DNA of 64,000 bases, taken from positions 806,001-870,000 of the forward strand of contig NZ_NEVT01000003.1 in the NCBI RefSeq assembly GCF_002261345.1, in the 5' to 3' direction. The position numbers were made by a program, and so were the translations under genes. Of the stretch, positions 1 through 9,106 are shown piece by piece; positions within the stretch are counted from its first letter, which is position 1, and every line of letters begins with the position of its first letter. The notes under the pieces were generated by a model, which was not told the DNA's origin, did no database searches, and saw only the letters and a list, made by a program, of their open reading frames with translations. This DNA comes from Bordetella genomosp. 2 (lineage in GTDB: Bacteria; Pseudomonadota; Gammaproteobacteria; Burkholderiales; Burkholderiaceae_B).

Positions 1-1
1 C

Positions 2-247
2 TTCAGCAAGCCGCATCCGGCCATGCTGCACGAACTCATGGACGAACTGGGGGTCGAACCGGAACGCGTGGTCATGGTGGGCGACACCTCGCACGACCTG
101 CAAATGGCCGCCAATGCGGGCGTCCACGGGCTGGGCGTGGCCTATGGCGCGCACAGCCCCCAGGAACTCCAGGGTTGCGGGCCGCAGGCGGTGGTCGACA
201 GCGTGGCGGCGCTGCGCGAATGGCTGCTGCCGCGCGCGGGCGCCTGA
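2..247 (+). CDS. HAD-family phosphatase, C-terminal part
   Basis: This is the 3' end of a haloacid-dehalogenase superfamily hydrolase, cut by the window start. The reading frame is already open at base 2 (FSKPHPAM) and ends at a TGA. Two hallmarks survive: the motif III lysine in SKPHP and the motif IV acidic loop GDTSHDLQMAANAG, which binds Mg2+ in phosphoglycolate-phosphatase-like enzymes. The tail with GVAYGAH and a closing helix fits the HAD-IA group (Gph-like). The nucleophile aspartate of motif I lies upstream of the window, so the substrate cannot be judged. The family assignment is firm; a specific product would be a guess. Confidence 0.85.
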   Translation, partial: FSKPHPAMLHELMDELGVEPERVVMVGDTSHDLQMAANAGVHGLGVAYGAHSPQELQGCGPQAVVDSVAALREWLLPRAGA

Positions 248-330
248 GCCGGCGCGCCGCGGCCATGGAATAGAACGGCCTCGCGTTCGTCTGTAACAGG
301 ACTCGCTGCGCCCAGCACCAGGAGACCGTC

Positions 331-1302
331 ATGTCGATACGCAAATCCGGCCACGAGCCGCTCCCATCCGAAATCACGCCGGAAGCGGTCTGGCAGTCGC
401 GCCGCGCCTGGCTGGCGCGCGCCGGACTGGCTGCCGCGGCCGCCGGCCTGCCCGGCTGGGCCATGCGCCAGGCGGCCGCCCAGGAGCCCGGCGCAGCCGC
501 GCTGCCCGGGCAGCCCAGCCCGCAGTTCACGGTCATGGACAAGCAGACGTCGTTCAAGGACGTCACCACCTACAACAACTACTACGAGTTCGGCATCGAC
601 AAGGGCGACCCCGCCCAGTACGCCGCCCGGCTGCAGACCCGCCCCTGGACGGTCAGCGTCGAGGGCGAAGTGCTGCGCCCGCGGACATTCGACATCGACG
701 AACTGCTCAAGCTGGCGCCGCTCGAAGAGCGCGTCTACCGCCTGCGCTGCGTCGAGGGCTGGTCCATGGTGATCCCCTGGGTGGGCTATCCGCTGGCGGC
801 GCTGCTCAAGCAGGTGGAGCCCACCGGCAACGCCAAGTATGTCGAGTTCACCACCGTCATGCAGCGCGACAACATGCCTGGCCTGCGCTATCCGGTGCTC
901 GAATGGCCCTATGTCGAGGGGTTGCGGCTCGACGAGGCCATGCATCCGCTGGCGCTGCTGGTCTTCGGCCTGTATGGCAAGGTGCTGCCCAACCAGAATG
1001 GCGCGCCGCTGCGTCTGGCGGTGCCCTGGAAATACGGCTTCAAGTCGGCCAAGTCGCTGGTGCGCATCCGCCTGGTCGAGCGCCAGCCCACCAGCTCCTG
1101 GATGCAGGCGGCGGCGCGGGAATACGGTTTCTATGCCAACGTGAATCCGGACGTCCCGCACCCGCGCTGGAGCCAGGCCACCGAGCGGCGCATCGGCGAG
1201 GACGGCCTGTTCACGCCCAAGCGCAAGACGCTGATGTTCAACGGTTACGCCGAGCAGGTGGCGGCGCTCTACCAGGGCATGGACCTGAGGGCCAATTACT
1301 AG
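331..1302 (+). CDS. msrP: Protein-methionine-sulfoxide reductase catalytic subunit MsrP
   Basis: Molybdopterin enzyme that reduces methionine sulfoxide in oxidised periplasmic proteins, taking electrons from the membrane haem protein MsrQ. The 323-residue product starts with a twin-arginine signal: SRRAWL at residues 23-28, then an alanine-rich hydrophobic stretch ending near AAAQ. Cys140 in [11 protein letters not shown] is the expected molybdenum ligand of the sulfite-oxidase fold. YNNYYEFG and the C-terminal [21 protein letters not shown] are typical YedY sequence. GGAG precedes the ATG at good spacing. msrQ follows 43 bases on, so the pair is probably co-transcribed. Confidence 0.96.
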   Translation: MSIRKSGHEPLPSEITPEAVWQSRRAWLARAGLAAAAAGLPGWAMRQAAAQEPGAAALPGQPSPQFTVMDKQTSFKDVTTYNNYYEFGIDKGDPAQYAARLQTRPWTVSVEGEVLRPRTFDIDELLKLAPLEERVYRLRCVEGWSMVIPWVGYPLAALLKQVEPTGNAKYVEFTTVMQRDNMPGLRYPVLEWPYVEGLRLDEAMHPLALLVFGLYGKVLPNQNGAPLRLAVPWKYGFKSAKSLVRIRLVERQPTSSWMQAAAREYGFYANVNPDVPHPRWSQATERRIGEDGLFTPKRKTLMFNGYAEQVAALYQGMDLRANY

Positions 1303-1345
1303 CGCCTGCTGGCGCCGGGAACCCGCATGACGAGGCCCTACTAGC

Positions 1346-1975
1346 ATGGCAGGCACCCAGACCGCCCCGCGCCCGGCGCAGTGGTCGGCCGCGGCAATCG
1401 GGCGGTTCAAGCCCATCCTGTTCGCCGCCGGGCTGCTGCCGTTCGCCCGCTGGATCTGGCTGGGTTTCCACGATGGCCTGACCGCCAACCCGGTCGAGTT
1501 CCTGACGCGCTCTTCCGGCACCTGGACGCTGGTGTGCCTGTTGGTGACGCTGTCCATCACCCCTCTGCGGCGCCTGTTGCGGCAGCCGGCCCTGGTACGG
1601 CTGCGCCGGCCCTGCGGGTTGTTCGCCTTTTTCTATGGCAGCCTGCATTTCCTGGCGTGGGTATGGTGGGACCGCGGGCTGGACCCGGCCTCCATGCTGC
1701 GCGACGTGGCCGAGCGGCCCTTCATCACCGCCGGCTTCGCGGCCTTCGTCTGCATGACGGCGCTGGCGGCCACCTCGACGCAGTGGGCCATGCGCAAGCT
1801 GGGCCGGCGCTGGCAGGCGCTGCACCGCGCCGTCTACCTGATCGGGGTGCTGGCCATCGTGCACCTGTGGTGGCACAAGGCCGGCAAGCACGATTTCCAG
1901 CAGCCCCTGGCATACGGGGCGGTGCTGCTGGCGCTGCTGGGCTGGCGCGTGGCGGCCTGGCTGCGGGCGCGCTAG
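1346..1975 (+). CDS. msrQ: MsrQ haem-binding membrane subunit
   Basis: Inner-membrane b-type haem protein that passes quinol- or flavin-derived electrons to periplasmic MsrP. The 209-residue protein has about six hydrophobic helices and the histidines expected of the ferric-reductase-like domain: FFYGSLHFLAWVWW, the HRAVY segment after RWQALHR, and IVHLWWHKAG. Length matches YedZ-type proteins. It directly follows msrP. The end is convergent with the amidase gene and the two stop codons interlock (TAG on this strand, CTA for the other), a 4-base overlap that leaves no room for a terminator. Confidence 0.94.
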   Translation: MAGTQTAPRPAQWSAAAIGRFKPILFAAGLLPFARWIWLGFHDGLTANPVEFLTRSSGTWTLVCLLVTLSITPLRRLLRQPALVRLRRPCGLFAFFYGSLHFLAWVWWDRGLDPASMLRDVAERPFITAGFAAFVCMTALAATSTQWAMRKLGRRWQALHRAVYLIGVLAIVHLWWHKAGKHDFQQPLAYGAVLLALLGWRVAAWLRAR

Positions 1976-2790
1976 CCGGGCGCCGGCAGCGCCATCATGA
2001 TGGCCGCCGTCTCGGCGTCCGGCCGCCCGCTGTAGTCGTCCGGGCGATAGTGCATCTGGAATGCCGCCAGTACATTGCGCGTGGCCCGGTCCAGCCGCCC
2101 GTGCTGCGGGCAGGCGTAGCCCAGGCGCGCCAGCTGCCGCTGGAACCAGGCAACGTCCGGCACGCCCTCGCGCTGCAGCGTGACCCAGTGCGCCGCCGCC
2201 AGGGCTTCGTCGTACCAGCGGCCGATACCGGCCTGCGCCAGTCGTTTCCAGGGGAAGAGCGGGCCGGGGTCGGTCTTGCGCTGCGGCGCGATGTCACTGT
2301 GGCCCACGATGTTCTCGGGCCGCACCTGATGCCGCGCGAGCAGGTCGTGCATTAGCCGCACCAGGGTCTCGATCTGCGCGTCGGCGTACGGCTGCCAGCT
2401 CGGCGCGCCGTCGGCGCCGTCCCGGCGGCCGGCGTTGACCAGCTCGATGCCGATCGACACCGGGTTCAGCGACACCTGGTCGTACCAGGCGCTCTCGCCG
2501 GCATGCCAGGCGCTGCGCGTTTCGTCGACCAGGCGGTAGACGCGCGGCCGCGCATCGTCGGTGATCAGGTAGTGCGTGCTGACGCCGCCGCGCGACAGCA
2601 GATCGAGCGCCCGGTCGCGCCCGGCCGAGGTGTAGTGCAGCACGATATAGCGCACCCGGCTGTCCTGGCTGGCCGCCGTCACCGATGTATCGATGTCGAG
2701 CCGGTCGGGCGCATGGCTGGCGCATCCGCCCAGCAACAGCGCCGCCGCCGCGAGCGCCGCCAGTCGGGCGAGGATGCGCGGCCGGCTCAT
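1972..2790 (-). CDS. amiD: N-acetylmuramoyl-L-alanine amidase, AmiD-like lipoprotein
   Basis: Zinc amidase that cleaves the MurNAc-L-Ala bond of muropeptides. The 272-residue product starts with a lipoprotein signal (lipobox LLGGC, Cys23), so it is probably anchored at the outer membrane. Amidase_2 landmarks are the first zinc histidine in YIVLHYTSAG, the GIELVNAG strand, and NIVGHSDIAPQRKTDPGPLFPW carrying the second histidine and the acidic/lysine pair. A peptidoglycan-binding-like helical domain follows (from about residue 205, LARLGYACPQHGRLD). Signal, catalytic domain and C-terminal domain in this order match E. coli AmiD rather than cytoplasmic AmpD. The start overlaps the stop of the upstream methyltransferase gene by 4 bases, so the two are translationally coupled. 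Confidence 0.88.
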   Translation of the reverse strand: MSRPRILARLAALAAAALLLGGCASHAPDRLDIDTSVTAASQDSRVRYIVLHYTSAGRDRALDLLSRGGVSTHYLITDDARPRVYRLVDETRSAWHAGESAWYDQVSLNPVSIGIELVNAGRRDGADGAPSWQPYADAQIETLVRLMHDLLARHQVRPENIVGHSDIAPQRKTDPGPLFPWKRLAQAGIGRWYDEALAAAHWVTLQREGVPDVAWFQRQLARLGYACPQHGRLDRATRNVLAAFQMHYRPDDYSGRPDAETAAIMMALPAPG

Positions 2791-3503
2791 GGGCGGCCGG
2801 CCAGGTACAGGAACAGGGTCGGCCGCTTGTCCAGCTCGGGCGCCGGGCGGGTTTTCCATTCGGCGATGCTGTGGGTGCGCACCCATTCGTCGGCGGTCGT
2901 CAGGGAGCGGGCCACGCACAGGCGCGTGTCGCCGCGCAGCGAGGCCAGCAAAGTGGCGAACATGGCCGCGTTGCGATAGGGCGTTTCGATCAGCAGCTGT
3001 GTCTGGTGGTGGCGCGCGGAGTGCTGTTCCCAGGCGCGCAATTGGCGGGCGCGCTCGGCCGGGTCGACCGGAGCATAGCCATGGAAGGCAAAGCGCTGCC
3101 CGTCCAGGCCGCTGGCCATCAGGCCCAGCAGGATCGACGACGGCCCCACCCAGGGGCGCACCTGCAGCCCCAGGCGGTGTGCCGCCGCCACCACCGCGGC
3201 GCCCGGGTCGGCCACCGCCGGGCAGCCGGCTTCCGAGACCAGGCCGATATCGCGGCCCTGGCGCACTGGGGCCAGCCATTGCTGTATCTGGCCGGCGTCG
3301 GTCTTGTCGGTCAGGGTGTGGATGGTGATTTCCTGCAGCGGGCGCGCCGTGCCGACCTGTTTCAGGAAGGCGCGCGCCGTCTTGGCATTTTCGGCGATAT
3401 AGGTATCAAGGCTGCCGGCCAGGGCGCGGGCGTCGGCGGGCAGCCAGCGCTCGGGCGGGGCGTCGCCCAGCGCGACCGGAATCAGATGCAGGGCGCCGCT
3501 CAT
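2787..3503 (-). CDS. SAM-dependent methyltransferase, tetrapyrrole-methylase fold (RsmI-related)
   Basis: 238-residue protein of the TP-methylase superfamily. The SAM-site hallmarks are VSEAGCPAVADPGAAVVAAAH and VGPSSILLGLMASGL, followed by FAFHGYAP and QLLIETPYRN, as in RsmI, which 2'-O-methylates C1402 of 16S rRNA. The N-terminus (LHLIPVALGDAPPERWLP) differs from canonical RsmI, which begins with a TPIGNL-type motif. It is therefore probably the RsmI-like paralogue seen in beta-proteobacteria, substrate unknown. It sits between maf and the amidase gene with 4-base overlaps on both sides. The family is clear; the rRNA target is inference. Confidence 0.85.
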   Translation of the reverse strand: MSGALHLIPVALGDAPPERWLPADARALAGSLDTYIAENAKTARAFLKQVGTARPLQEITIHTLTDKTDAGQIQQWLAPVRQGRDIGLVSEAGCPAVADPGAAVVAAAHRLGLQVRPWVGPSSILLGLMASGLDGQRFAFHGYAPVDPAERARQLRAWEQHSARHHQTQLLIETPYRNAAMFATLLASLRGDTRLCVARSLTTADEWVRTHSIAEWKTRPAPELDKRPTLFLYLAGRP

Positions 3504-4099
3504 GCCGCGCCTTGCGTGAGGGGGTCCAGGCCGAACGAGGCCAGCATGCCGGTGAGCGCAATGAGCGGCAGGCCGATGATGGCCGTGGGGTCGTCGCTCT
3601 GGATCGATTCCATGAGGGCGATGCCCAGGCTTTCCGCCTTGGCGCTGCCCGCGGTATCGTAGGGCTCCTCGGCGCGCAGGTAGGCATCGATGGCGGCGTC
3701 CGTCAGGGGCCGGAAGCGGCAGCGCGTCACCACGTCGGTTTTTTCCACCCGGTTGCCGTCAGTCACCGCCAGGGCGCTGTGGAACTCGACCTGGCGGCCG
3801 GCCAGCGCCCGCAACTGGGCCCGGGCGCGGTCGAAGTCGCCCGGCTTGCCGATGGGCTGGCCGTCGGCCGTGGCGACCTGGTCGGAGCCGATCACGATGC
3901 AGCCGGGGCGGCGGGCGGCGATCGCCATCGCCTTGTCGACCGACAGCCGCAGCGCCAGCGCGGCCGGGGTTTCCCCCGGATGCGGGGTTTCGTCGACGTC
4001 CGGCGCAATGGCCTCGAACGGCAGGCGCAGCCGGGACAGCAGCTCGCGGCGGTAGCGCGAGCTCGAGGCGAGGATCAGGCGAGGGGGAGAAGTAGGCAT
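3500..4099 (-). CDS. maf: Maf-family nucleotide pyrophosphatase (YceF type)
   Basis: Maf proteins hydrolyse non-canonical or modified nucleoside triphosphates, the YceF subgroup preferring m7GTP, and were named for a link to septum inhibition. The 199-residue sequence begins PRLILASSSRYRRELLSRL, the signature phosphate-binding loop. It continues with the DVDETPHPGE segment, the conserved lysine in SVDKAMAIA and the catalytic acidic motif IVIGSDQVA. The YDTAGSAKAESLG region and IIGLPLIAL complete the fold. It is transcribed away from yceD-rpmF-plsX, the same arrangement as E. coli yceF/yceD. Its stop overlaps the methyltransferase start (ATGA). Confidence 0.94.
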   Translation of the reverse strand: MPTSPPRLILASSSRYRRELLSRLRLPFEAIAPDVDETPHPGETPAALALRLSVDKAMAIAARRPGCIVIGSDQVATADGQPIGKPGDFDRARAQLRALAGRQVEFHSALAVTDGNRVEKTDVVTRCRFRPLTDAAIDAYLRAEEPYDTAGSAKAESLGIALMESIQSDDPTAIIGLPLIALTGMLASFGLDPLTQGAA

Positions 4100-4106
4100 G
4101 CAGAGT

Positions 4107-4136
4107 TTGACGGTGATACGTAAGTCACGGTATTAT
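4107..4136 (+). promoter_or_regulatory. Sigma-70-like promoter for the yceD-rpmF-plsX-fab operon
   Basis: TTGACG (4107-4112) and TATTAT (4131-4136) are separated by 18 bases, each 5/6 to the sigma-70 consensus. The site lies in the maf/yceD divergent gap. It is well placed to start a long transcript with a leader of about 120 bases before the chosen yceD start. Seen by eye only; no transcription start is known from the sequence. Confidence 0.6.
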
Positions 4137-4263
4137 CTAACGTTTTGCGGGATTTTTGCAGGAGCCGGGGTTTCGTTGCCCGGGCCGTGGCAGCCAGGCC
4201 GTGACAGGCGGTGTGGCCCTGCGGCTCGCGTTGTCGGCCAAAGCATGTCAGCATGGAGTTCGC

Positions 4264-4890
4264 ATGAGCAAGAATGAACGGACGGAAGCGGCCCGGCTGC
4301 CCAGTCCGGTTGGCTCGGCTGCGGCGAATACCGTGATCGATGCTTTTGCGTTGGCGCGCAAGGGCGATACGGTGCAGGGTACCGTGCCGCTCGTGCGCCT
4401 GGCCAGGGTTGTCGAAGGGCTGCCCGAGCAGCCCGGCGGCGAGGCTGGCCTGGTCAGGTGGTCGGTGCGGGGCGAAATCGGCAAGGGCGTGGCCAAGACC
4501 GGCATCGCCGCCGGCCAGCCGCTGCTGCACCTGCATGTGCAGGCCAGTCCGGTGCTGGTCTGCCAGCGTTGCAATGCCCCGTTTGCTTATGCGATAGATT
4601 CCCGGACAGTGCTGCAGTTGGTCGAGTCCGAAGACGAGCTCGACGACGACCTGTCCCTCGATGCGCAAGACCCGGATCTCGCGGACTCGCTGCCCGAAAA
4701 GGTGGTGGGCTCGCATCGCTTCGATCTGTTGGCCCAGGTCGAAGACGAGCTCATCCTGAGCATTCCGTACGTACCCAGGCATGATGAATGCCCGGGTGCG
4801 CAGGCCAAAGACGGCGACGCCCCCCAGGCTCCCGCCGCCGAGCGTCCGTCGCCGTTCGCGGTGCTCGAGCAACTGAAGCATAAAGATTAG
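4264..4890 (+). CDS. yceD: YceD/DUF177-family protein
   Basis: 208-residue DUF177 protein. The family is tied to 23S rRNA accumulation in bacteria and plants and is almost always encoded just before rpmF, as here. Visible features are the CQRC pair (LVCQRCNAPF) and the acidic middle ESEDELDDDLSLDAQDPDL, both typical. The ATG was chosen because GGAG stands 5 bases ahead and MSKNERTEAARLP gives a normal start. The frame is open further upstream to 4156, but that extension has no family character. The gene is probably expressed from the promoter at 4107. Confidence 0.9.
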   Translation: MSKNERTEAARLPSPVGSAAANTVIDAFALARKGDTVQGTVPLVRLARVVEGLPEQPGGEAGLVRWSVRGEIGKGVAKTGIAAGQPLLHLHVQASPVLVCQRCNAPFAYAIDSRTVLQLVESEDELDDDLSLDAQDPDLADSLPEKVVGSHRFDLLAQVEDELILSIPYVPRHDECPGAQAKDGDAPQAPAAERPSPFAVLEQLKHKD

Positions 4891-4899
4891 GTCAACATC

Positions 4900-4925
4900 G
4901 GGCCGCATCGCGTACAATGCGGCCC
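4900..4925 (+). other. Hairpin upstream of rpmF
   Basis: A perfect 9-base inverted repeat (GGGCCGCAT / ATGCGGCCC, 8-base loop) lies between the yceD stop and the rpmF ribosome-binding site (AGGAG at 4932). No T-tract follows, so it is not a standard terminator. The loop includes TACAAT (4913-4918), which could alternatively be a -10 element. It may be an RNA-processing or translational-control structure. Confidence 0.45.
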
Positions 4926-4941
4926 GTTTCTAGGAGTCATC

Positions 4942-5124
4942 ATGGCTGTTCAACAAAACAAGAAGTCCCCGTCCAAGCGCGGCATGCATCGCTCGCACGA
5001 CTTTCTGGTCAATCCGCCGACGGCGATCGAGCCCAGCACGGGCGAAACCCACCTGCGCCACCACATCAGCCCGAACGGCTTCTATCGTGGCCGCAAGGTC
5101 CTGAAGACCAAGGCTGACGAATGA
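4942..5124 (+). CDS. rpmF: 50S ribosomal protein L32
   Basis: The 60-residue product [20 protein letters not shown]... is a full-length L32, a small basic protein of the large ribosomal subunit. The N-terminal [17 protein letters not shown] block and the [14 protein letters not shown] segment are diagnostic. No CxxC zinc pairs are present, so this is the zinc-independent form. AGGAG lies 5 bases before the ATG. The last codon overlaps a possible plsX ATG (AATGAG). The position between yceD and plsX matches the conserved proteobacterial cluster. Confidence 0.98.
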   Translation: MAVQQNKKSPSKRGMHRSHDFLVNPPTAIEPSTGETHLRHHISPNGFYRGRKVLKTKADE

Positions 5125-5177
5125 GCCGCGGCGGAGCCCGCGTCCCGGACGATTACGGCAGCGCTGAACTGGCAACC

Positions 5178-6242
5178 GTGATACGCATCGCCATCGACTG
5201 CATGGGCGGCGACTTCGGTCTGCCCGTCACGATTCCGGCCGCCATCGAGTTCGCCCGGAAATTCCCGGACTCCCGGCTGCTGCTGGTCGGCCTGCCCGAC
5301 GCCATCGAGGCGGCGCTGGCCGAGCACAAGGACGCGCCGCGCGAGCGCCTGGAAATCGTGCCGGCCACCGAGGTCGTCTCCATGGACGACCCGGTCGAGG
5401 TCGCCCTGCGCCGCAAGAAGGACTCCTCCATGCGCCTGGCGGCCCAGGCCGTCAAGGACGGCCGCGCCGACGCCTGCGTGTCGGCCGGCAATACCGGCGC
5501 CTGGATGGCCATCTCGCGCTACGTGCTCAAGACGCTGGACGGCATCGACCGTCCGGCCATTGCCACGTCCATTCCCAACCAGACCGGTCGCGCCACTACC
5601 GTGCTGGACCTCGGCGCCAATGTCGACTGTACGGCGGAACACCTGCTGCAGTTCGCCATCATGGGCGCGGCGCTGACCCAGGCGGTCGATCGCCGCGACA
5701 ATCCTTCGGTGGGCCTGTTGAACATCGGCGAGGAAGTCATCAAGGGCAACGAGGTGGTCAAGGAAGCCGCTGAGCTGCTGCGGCGCAGCCCGCTCAATTT
5801 CCAGGGCAACGTCGAGGGCAACGATATCTTCAAGGGCACGGTCGACGTCGTCGTCTGCGACGGCTTCGTCGGCAATGTGGTGCTCAAGTCCGTCGAAGGC
5901 CTGGCCAAGATGCTCTCGAGCGTGATCCGCGAGGAATTCAAGCGCAACCTCGTCACGCTGCTGGCGGGCGCCATCGCCAGGCCGGTCCTCAATCGCCTGC
6001 GCAACCGTGTCGACAACCGCCGCTACAATGGCGCCGCGCTGCTGGGCCTGCGCGGCGTGGTCATCAAGAGCCACGGTTCGGCCGACGTCTACGCCTATGG
6101 CTTCGCGCTGCAGCGCGCGCGCGAAGCGGTGGTGAGTAAACTGCAGGAACGCACCGCCCAGGCCGTGGCGCTCATCACCCAGCGCGTCCAGATGGGCGAG
6201 GCCGCCGCCGGCGCGCCCGAGGCGGCCGGGGACACCGTTTGA
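5178..6242 (+). CDS. plsX: Phosphate acyltransferase PlsX
   Basis: Converts acyl-ACP and phosphate to acyl-phosphate, the donor for PlsY in phosphatidic acid synthesis; peripheral at the inner membrane. The GTG start gives [15 protein letters not shown], exactly where homologues begin, for 354 residues. An in-frame ATG at 5121 overlapping the rpmF stop would add 19 residues with no family counterpart but would allow translational coupling. Recognised segments include [42 protein letters not shown] and [14 protein letters not shown]. Its stop overlaps the fabH start (TGATG). Confidence 0.94.
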   Translation: MIRIAIDCMGGDFGLPVTIPAAIEFARKFPDSRLLLVGLPDAIEAALAEHKDAPRERLEIVPATEVVSMDDPVEVALRRKKDSSMRLAAQAVKDGRADACVSAGNTGAWMAISRYVLKTLDGIDRPAIATSIPNQTGRATTVLDLGANVDCTAEHLLQFAIMGAALTQAVDRRDNPSVGLLNIGEEVIKGNEVVKEAAELLRRSPLNFQGNVEGNDIFKGTVDVVVCDGFVGNVVLKSVEGLAKMLSSVIREEFKRNLVTLLAGAIARPVLNRLRNRVDNRRYNGAALLGLRGVVIKSHGSADVYAYGFALQRAREAVVSKLQERTAQAVALITQRVQMGEAAAGAPEAAGDTV

Positions 6243-7228
6243 TGGATACCGCAATGACTTACGCCGTGATTGCCGGCTCGGGCAGCTTCCTGCCGGAGCG
6301 GGTCGTGTCCAATGACGAACTGGCCGCCGAACTGGCCACGCGCGACATCGCCACTTCCGACGAATGGATCGTCGAGCGCACCGGCATCCGCCAGCGGCAC
6401 CTGGCCGAGCGCGGCGTCACCACCAGCCAGCTCGCCACCGAGGCCGCGCAGCGCGCCATGGCCGACGCCGGCGTGCAGGCCGCCGATCTCGATCTCATCA
6501 TCGTCGCCACTTCCACGCCCGATTTCGTCTTTCCCAGCACGGCCTGCCTGGTGCAGGCCAACCTGGGCGCCAAGGGCGGAGCCGCCTTCGACGTGCAGGC
6601 AGTGTGCAGCGGCTTCGTCTACGCCCTGAGCACCGCCGACGCCTTCATCCGGGCCGGCCGCGCGCGCTGCGCGCTGGTCATCGGCGCCGAGGTGTTCTCC
6701 CGCATCCTCGACTGGAACGATCGCCGCACCTGCGTGCTGTTCGGCGATGGCGCCGGCGCGGTCGTGCTCAAGGCCTCCGACCAGCCCGGCATCCTGGCCG
6801 CGCATTTGCATGCCGACGGCTCGCAAACCGGCATTCTCTGCGCCGCCGGCAACGTCGCCTATGGCGATGTCACGGGCGACCCGTTCCTGCGCATGGACGG
6901 GCAGGCCGTGTTCAAGCAGGCCGTCACGGTGCTCGACCGGTCGGCGCGCGACGTCTGCGCCGAGGCCGGCGTCGACGTGGCCGATGTCGACTGGCTGGTC
7001 CCGCACCAGGCCAACGTCCGCATCCTCAATTTCCTGGCGCGCAAGTTGCGTGTTCCCACCGAAAAAGTGGTGATCACCGTCGATTCGCACGCCAACACCT
7101 CGGCGGCCAGCGTGCCGCTGGCGCTCGACGCCGCGCGCCGCGATGGCCGCATCAAGCCCGGCCAGCTGGTGCTGATGCAGGGCGTCGGGGGCGGCTTCAC
7201 CTGGGGTTCGGTCCTGGTGCGCATGTAA
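6242..7228 (+). CDS. fabH: Beta-ketoacyl-ACP synthase III (KAS III)
   Basis: Condenses acetyl-CoA with malonyl-ACP to start type II fatty acid synthesis. The 328-residue product carries the catalytic triad: Cys122 in [13 protein letters not shown], His in [10 protein letters not shown], and Asn in [14 protein letters not shown]. The glycine-rich end [16 protein letters not shown] is also present. The ATG at 6242 overlaps the plsX stop by one base (TGATG), suggesting coupling; a second ATG at 6254 (MTYAVIAG) is possible. It is followed by fabD after 82 bases. Confidence 0.97.
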   Translation: MDTAMTYAVIAGSGSFLPERVVSNDELAAELATRDIATSDEWIVERTGIRQRHLAERGVTTSQLATEAAQRAMADAGVQAADLDLIIVATSTPDFVFPSTACLVQANLGAKGGAAFDVQAVCSGFVYALSTADAFIRAGRARCALVIGAEVFSRILDWNDRRTCVLFGDGAGAVVLKASDQPGILAAHLHADGSQTGILCAAGNVAYGDVTGDPFLRMDGQAVFKQAVTVLDRSARDVCAEAGVDVADVDWLVPHQANVRILNFLARKLRVPTEKVVITVDSHANTSAASVPLALDAARRDGRIKPGQLVLMQGVGGGFTWGSVLVRM

Positions 7229-7310
7229 CGCCGGGCTCGCCGTCCCGGGCGCCGCGCCCCGAGGTCGGGTTATCCTCATCGATTCTGTATTCAAGTCGAT
7301 ACATTCCATC

Positions 7311-8246
7311 ATGAAAATCGCCTTTGTCTTTCCCGGCCAGGGATCCCAGTCGGTCGGCATGCTCGATGCCTGGGCCGGCAACGCGGCCGTGGCCGACGTC
7401 GTGGCCCGGGCCGGCGAGGCGCTCGGCCAGGACCTGGGCGCCCTGATCGCCCAGGGGCCGGCCGAGCAGCTCAACCTCACCACCAACACCCAGCCCGCCA
7501 TGCTCACCGCGGGCATGGCCGTATTCGCCGCCTGGCGCGCCGCCGGCGGCCGCCTGCCCGACGTGATGGCCGGCCACAGCCTGGGCGAGTACGCCGCCCT
7601 GGCCGCTGCCGGCGCGCTGGCGCTCGAAGACGCCGTGCGCCTGGTGCGCATCCGCGCCGACGCCATGCAGGCCGCCGTGCCGGTGGGCACCGGCGCCATG
7701 GCCGCCATCCTGGGCCTGGACGACGACGCGGTGCGCGCGGCGTGTGCGCAGTCCGCCCAGGGCGAAGTGGTTGAGGCCGTCAATTTCAACGCGCCCGCCC
7801 AGGTGGTCATCGCCGGGCACAAGGCCGCCGTGGAGCGGGCCTGCGAGGCCGCCAAGGCGGCCGGGGCCAAGCGCGCCCTGCCGCTGCCGGTATCGGCGCC
7901 GTTCCATTCCAGCCTGCTGCGTCCGGCCGCCGAAGTGCTGGCCGGCGCCCTGGCGCAGGCCGAGGTCGCCGCGCCGCAAGTGCCCGTCATCAACAACGTC
8001 GACGTGGCCGCGCCCTCCGAACCCGCCGCGATCCGGGATGCGCTGGTGCGGCAGGCATGGTATCCTGTGCGCTGGGTCGAGACCCTGCGCGCCATGAAGG
8101 CGCAGGGCGTCACCCACGTCGTGGAGTGCGGCCCCGGCAAGGTGCTGGCCGGGCTGACCAAGCGCATCGACGGCGAGCTCACCGGCCTGTCGATCACCGA
8201 CCCGGCCTCGCTCGACGCCGCGCTGGCCACGCTGGGCAAGGACTGA
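7311..8246 (+). CDS. fabD: Malonyl-CoA:ACP transacylase
   Basis: Transfers malonyl groups from CoA to ACP for chain elongation. The protein has 311 residues and opens with MKIAFVFPGQGSQSVGM. The nucleophile is Ser90 in AGHSLGEYAAL, with a second catalytic residue in SAPFHSSLL and ECGPGKVLAGLTKRI near the end. The length equals typical FabD. It lies in the fabH-fabD-fabG-acpP-fabF series; the 48-base gap to fabG contains a short GC hairpin but no clear terminator. Confidence 0.97.
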   Translation: MKIAFVFPGQGSQSVGMLDAWAGNAAVADVVARAGEALGQDLGALIAQGPAEQLNLTTNTQPAMLTAGMAVFAAWRAAGGRLPDVMAGHSLGEYAALAAAGALALEDAVRLVRIRADAMQAAVPVGTGAMAAILGLDDDAVRAACAQSAQGEVVEAVNFNAPAQVVIAGHKAAVERACEAAKAAGAKRALPLPVSAPFHSSLLRPAAEVLAGALAQAEVAAPQVPVINNVDVAAPSEPAAIRDALVRQAWYPVRWVETLRAMKAQGVTHVVECGPGKVLAGLTKRIDGELTGLSITDPASLDAALATLGKD

Positions 8247-8294
8247 CAAAGGCGCGCCCCGTGGCGGGGCGGGCCGCCGACAACGGAAACTGAC

Positions 8295-9050
8295 ATGGAA
8301 AAACAATCCGCAGATTTGCAGGGCAAGATGGCCCTGGTGACCGGCGCCACGCGCGGCATCGGCAAGGCCATTGCACAAGAGCTGGCGGCGCGCGGCGCCA
8401 TCGTGGTCGGCACTGCCACCAGCGAGTCCGGCGCGCAGGCCATCACCGATGCGCTGGCGCCCCTGGGCGGTCGCGGCGTGGTGCTCGACGTCACCGATGC
8501 GCAGGCCTGCGACGCCCTGATCGAGGCGCTTGGCAAGGAAGCCGGCGGCGGGCCGCACATCCTGGTCAATAATGCCGGCATCACGCGCGACAACCTGGCC
8601 ATGCGTATGAAGGACGACGACTGGTCGGCGGTCATCGACACCAACCTGGCGGCGGTCTTCCGCCTGTCGCGCGCCGTCTTGCGCGGCATGATGAAAGCCC
8701 GCTGGGGCCGCATCATCAACGTGACCTCCGTGGTGGGCGCCAGCGGCAACGCCGGCCAGGCCAACTATGCGGCCGCCAAGGCAGGCGTCGCCGGCATGTC
8801 GCGCGCGCTGGCGCGCGAGCTGGGCAGCCGCAACATTACCGTCAATTGCGTGGCGCCCGGCTTCATCGACACCGACATGACCCGTGCGCTGGGCGAAGAC
8901 CAGACCGCCGCGCTGCTGCAGCAGATCCCGCTGGGGCGGCTGGGGTCGCCCGTTGACATCGCTCATGCGGTGGCCTTTTTATCGAGCCCCCAGGCGGGTT
9001 ACATTACCGGAACCACCTTGCACGTCAACGGCGGCATGTATATGCAATAA
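8295..9050 (+). CDS. fabG: 3-oxoacyl-ACP reductase
   Basis: NADPH-dependent reduction of beta-ketoacyl-ACP in fatty acid elongation. The 251-residue short-chain dehydrogenase has the cofactor loop TGATRGIGKAIAQ, the NNAG strand (ILVNNAGITRDNL), catalytic Ser in VTSVVGASGN and the YxxxK pair in ANYAAAKAGV. The end GYITGTTLHVNGGMYM is the usual FabG finish. The RITRDN signature and its place in the fab operon separate it from the many catabolic SDR paralogues. Confidence 0.96.
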   Translation: MEKQSADLQGKMALVTGATRGIGKAIAQELAARGAIVVGTATSESGAQAITDALAPLGGRGVVLDVTDAQACDALIEALGKEAGGGPHILVNNAGITRDNLAMRMKDDDWSAVIDTNLAAVFRLSRAVLRGMMKARWGRIINVTSVVGASGNAGQANYAAAKAGVAGMSRALARELGSRNITVNCVAPGFIDTDMTRALGEDQTAALLQQIPLGRLGSPVDIAHAVAFLSSPQAGYITGTTLHVNGGMYMQ

Positions 9051-9106
9051 GGCCGTCCCAGAACGGCCAGTCAGGGACACACAGTCATTTTTGTCACGGC
9101 CGGGCG

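Noticed and set aside
1972-3279. Longer 435-residue amidase start
   Set aside because: The extra N-terminus overlaps the methyltransferase gene and lacks any domain; the ATG at 2790 opens directly on a lipoprotein signal.
6095-8764. 889-codon minus-strand open frame
   Set aside because: Covers fabH-fabD-fabG in antisense; those genes carry all catalytic motifs, so this frame is not coding.
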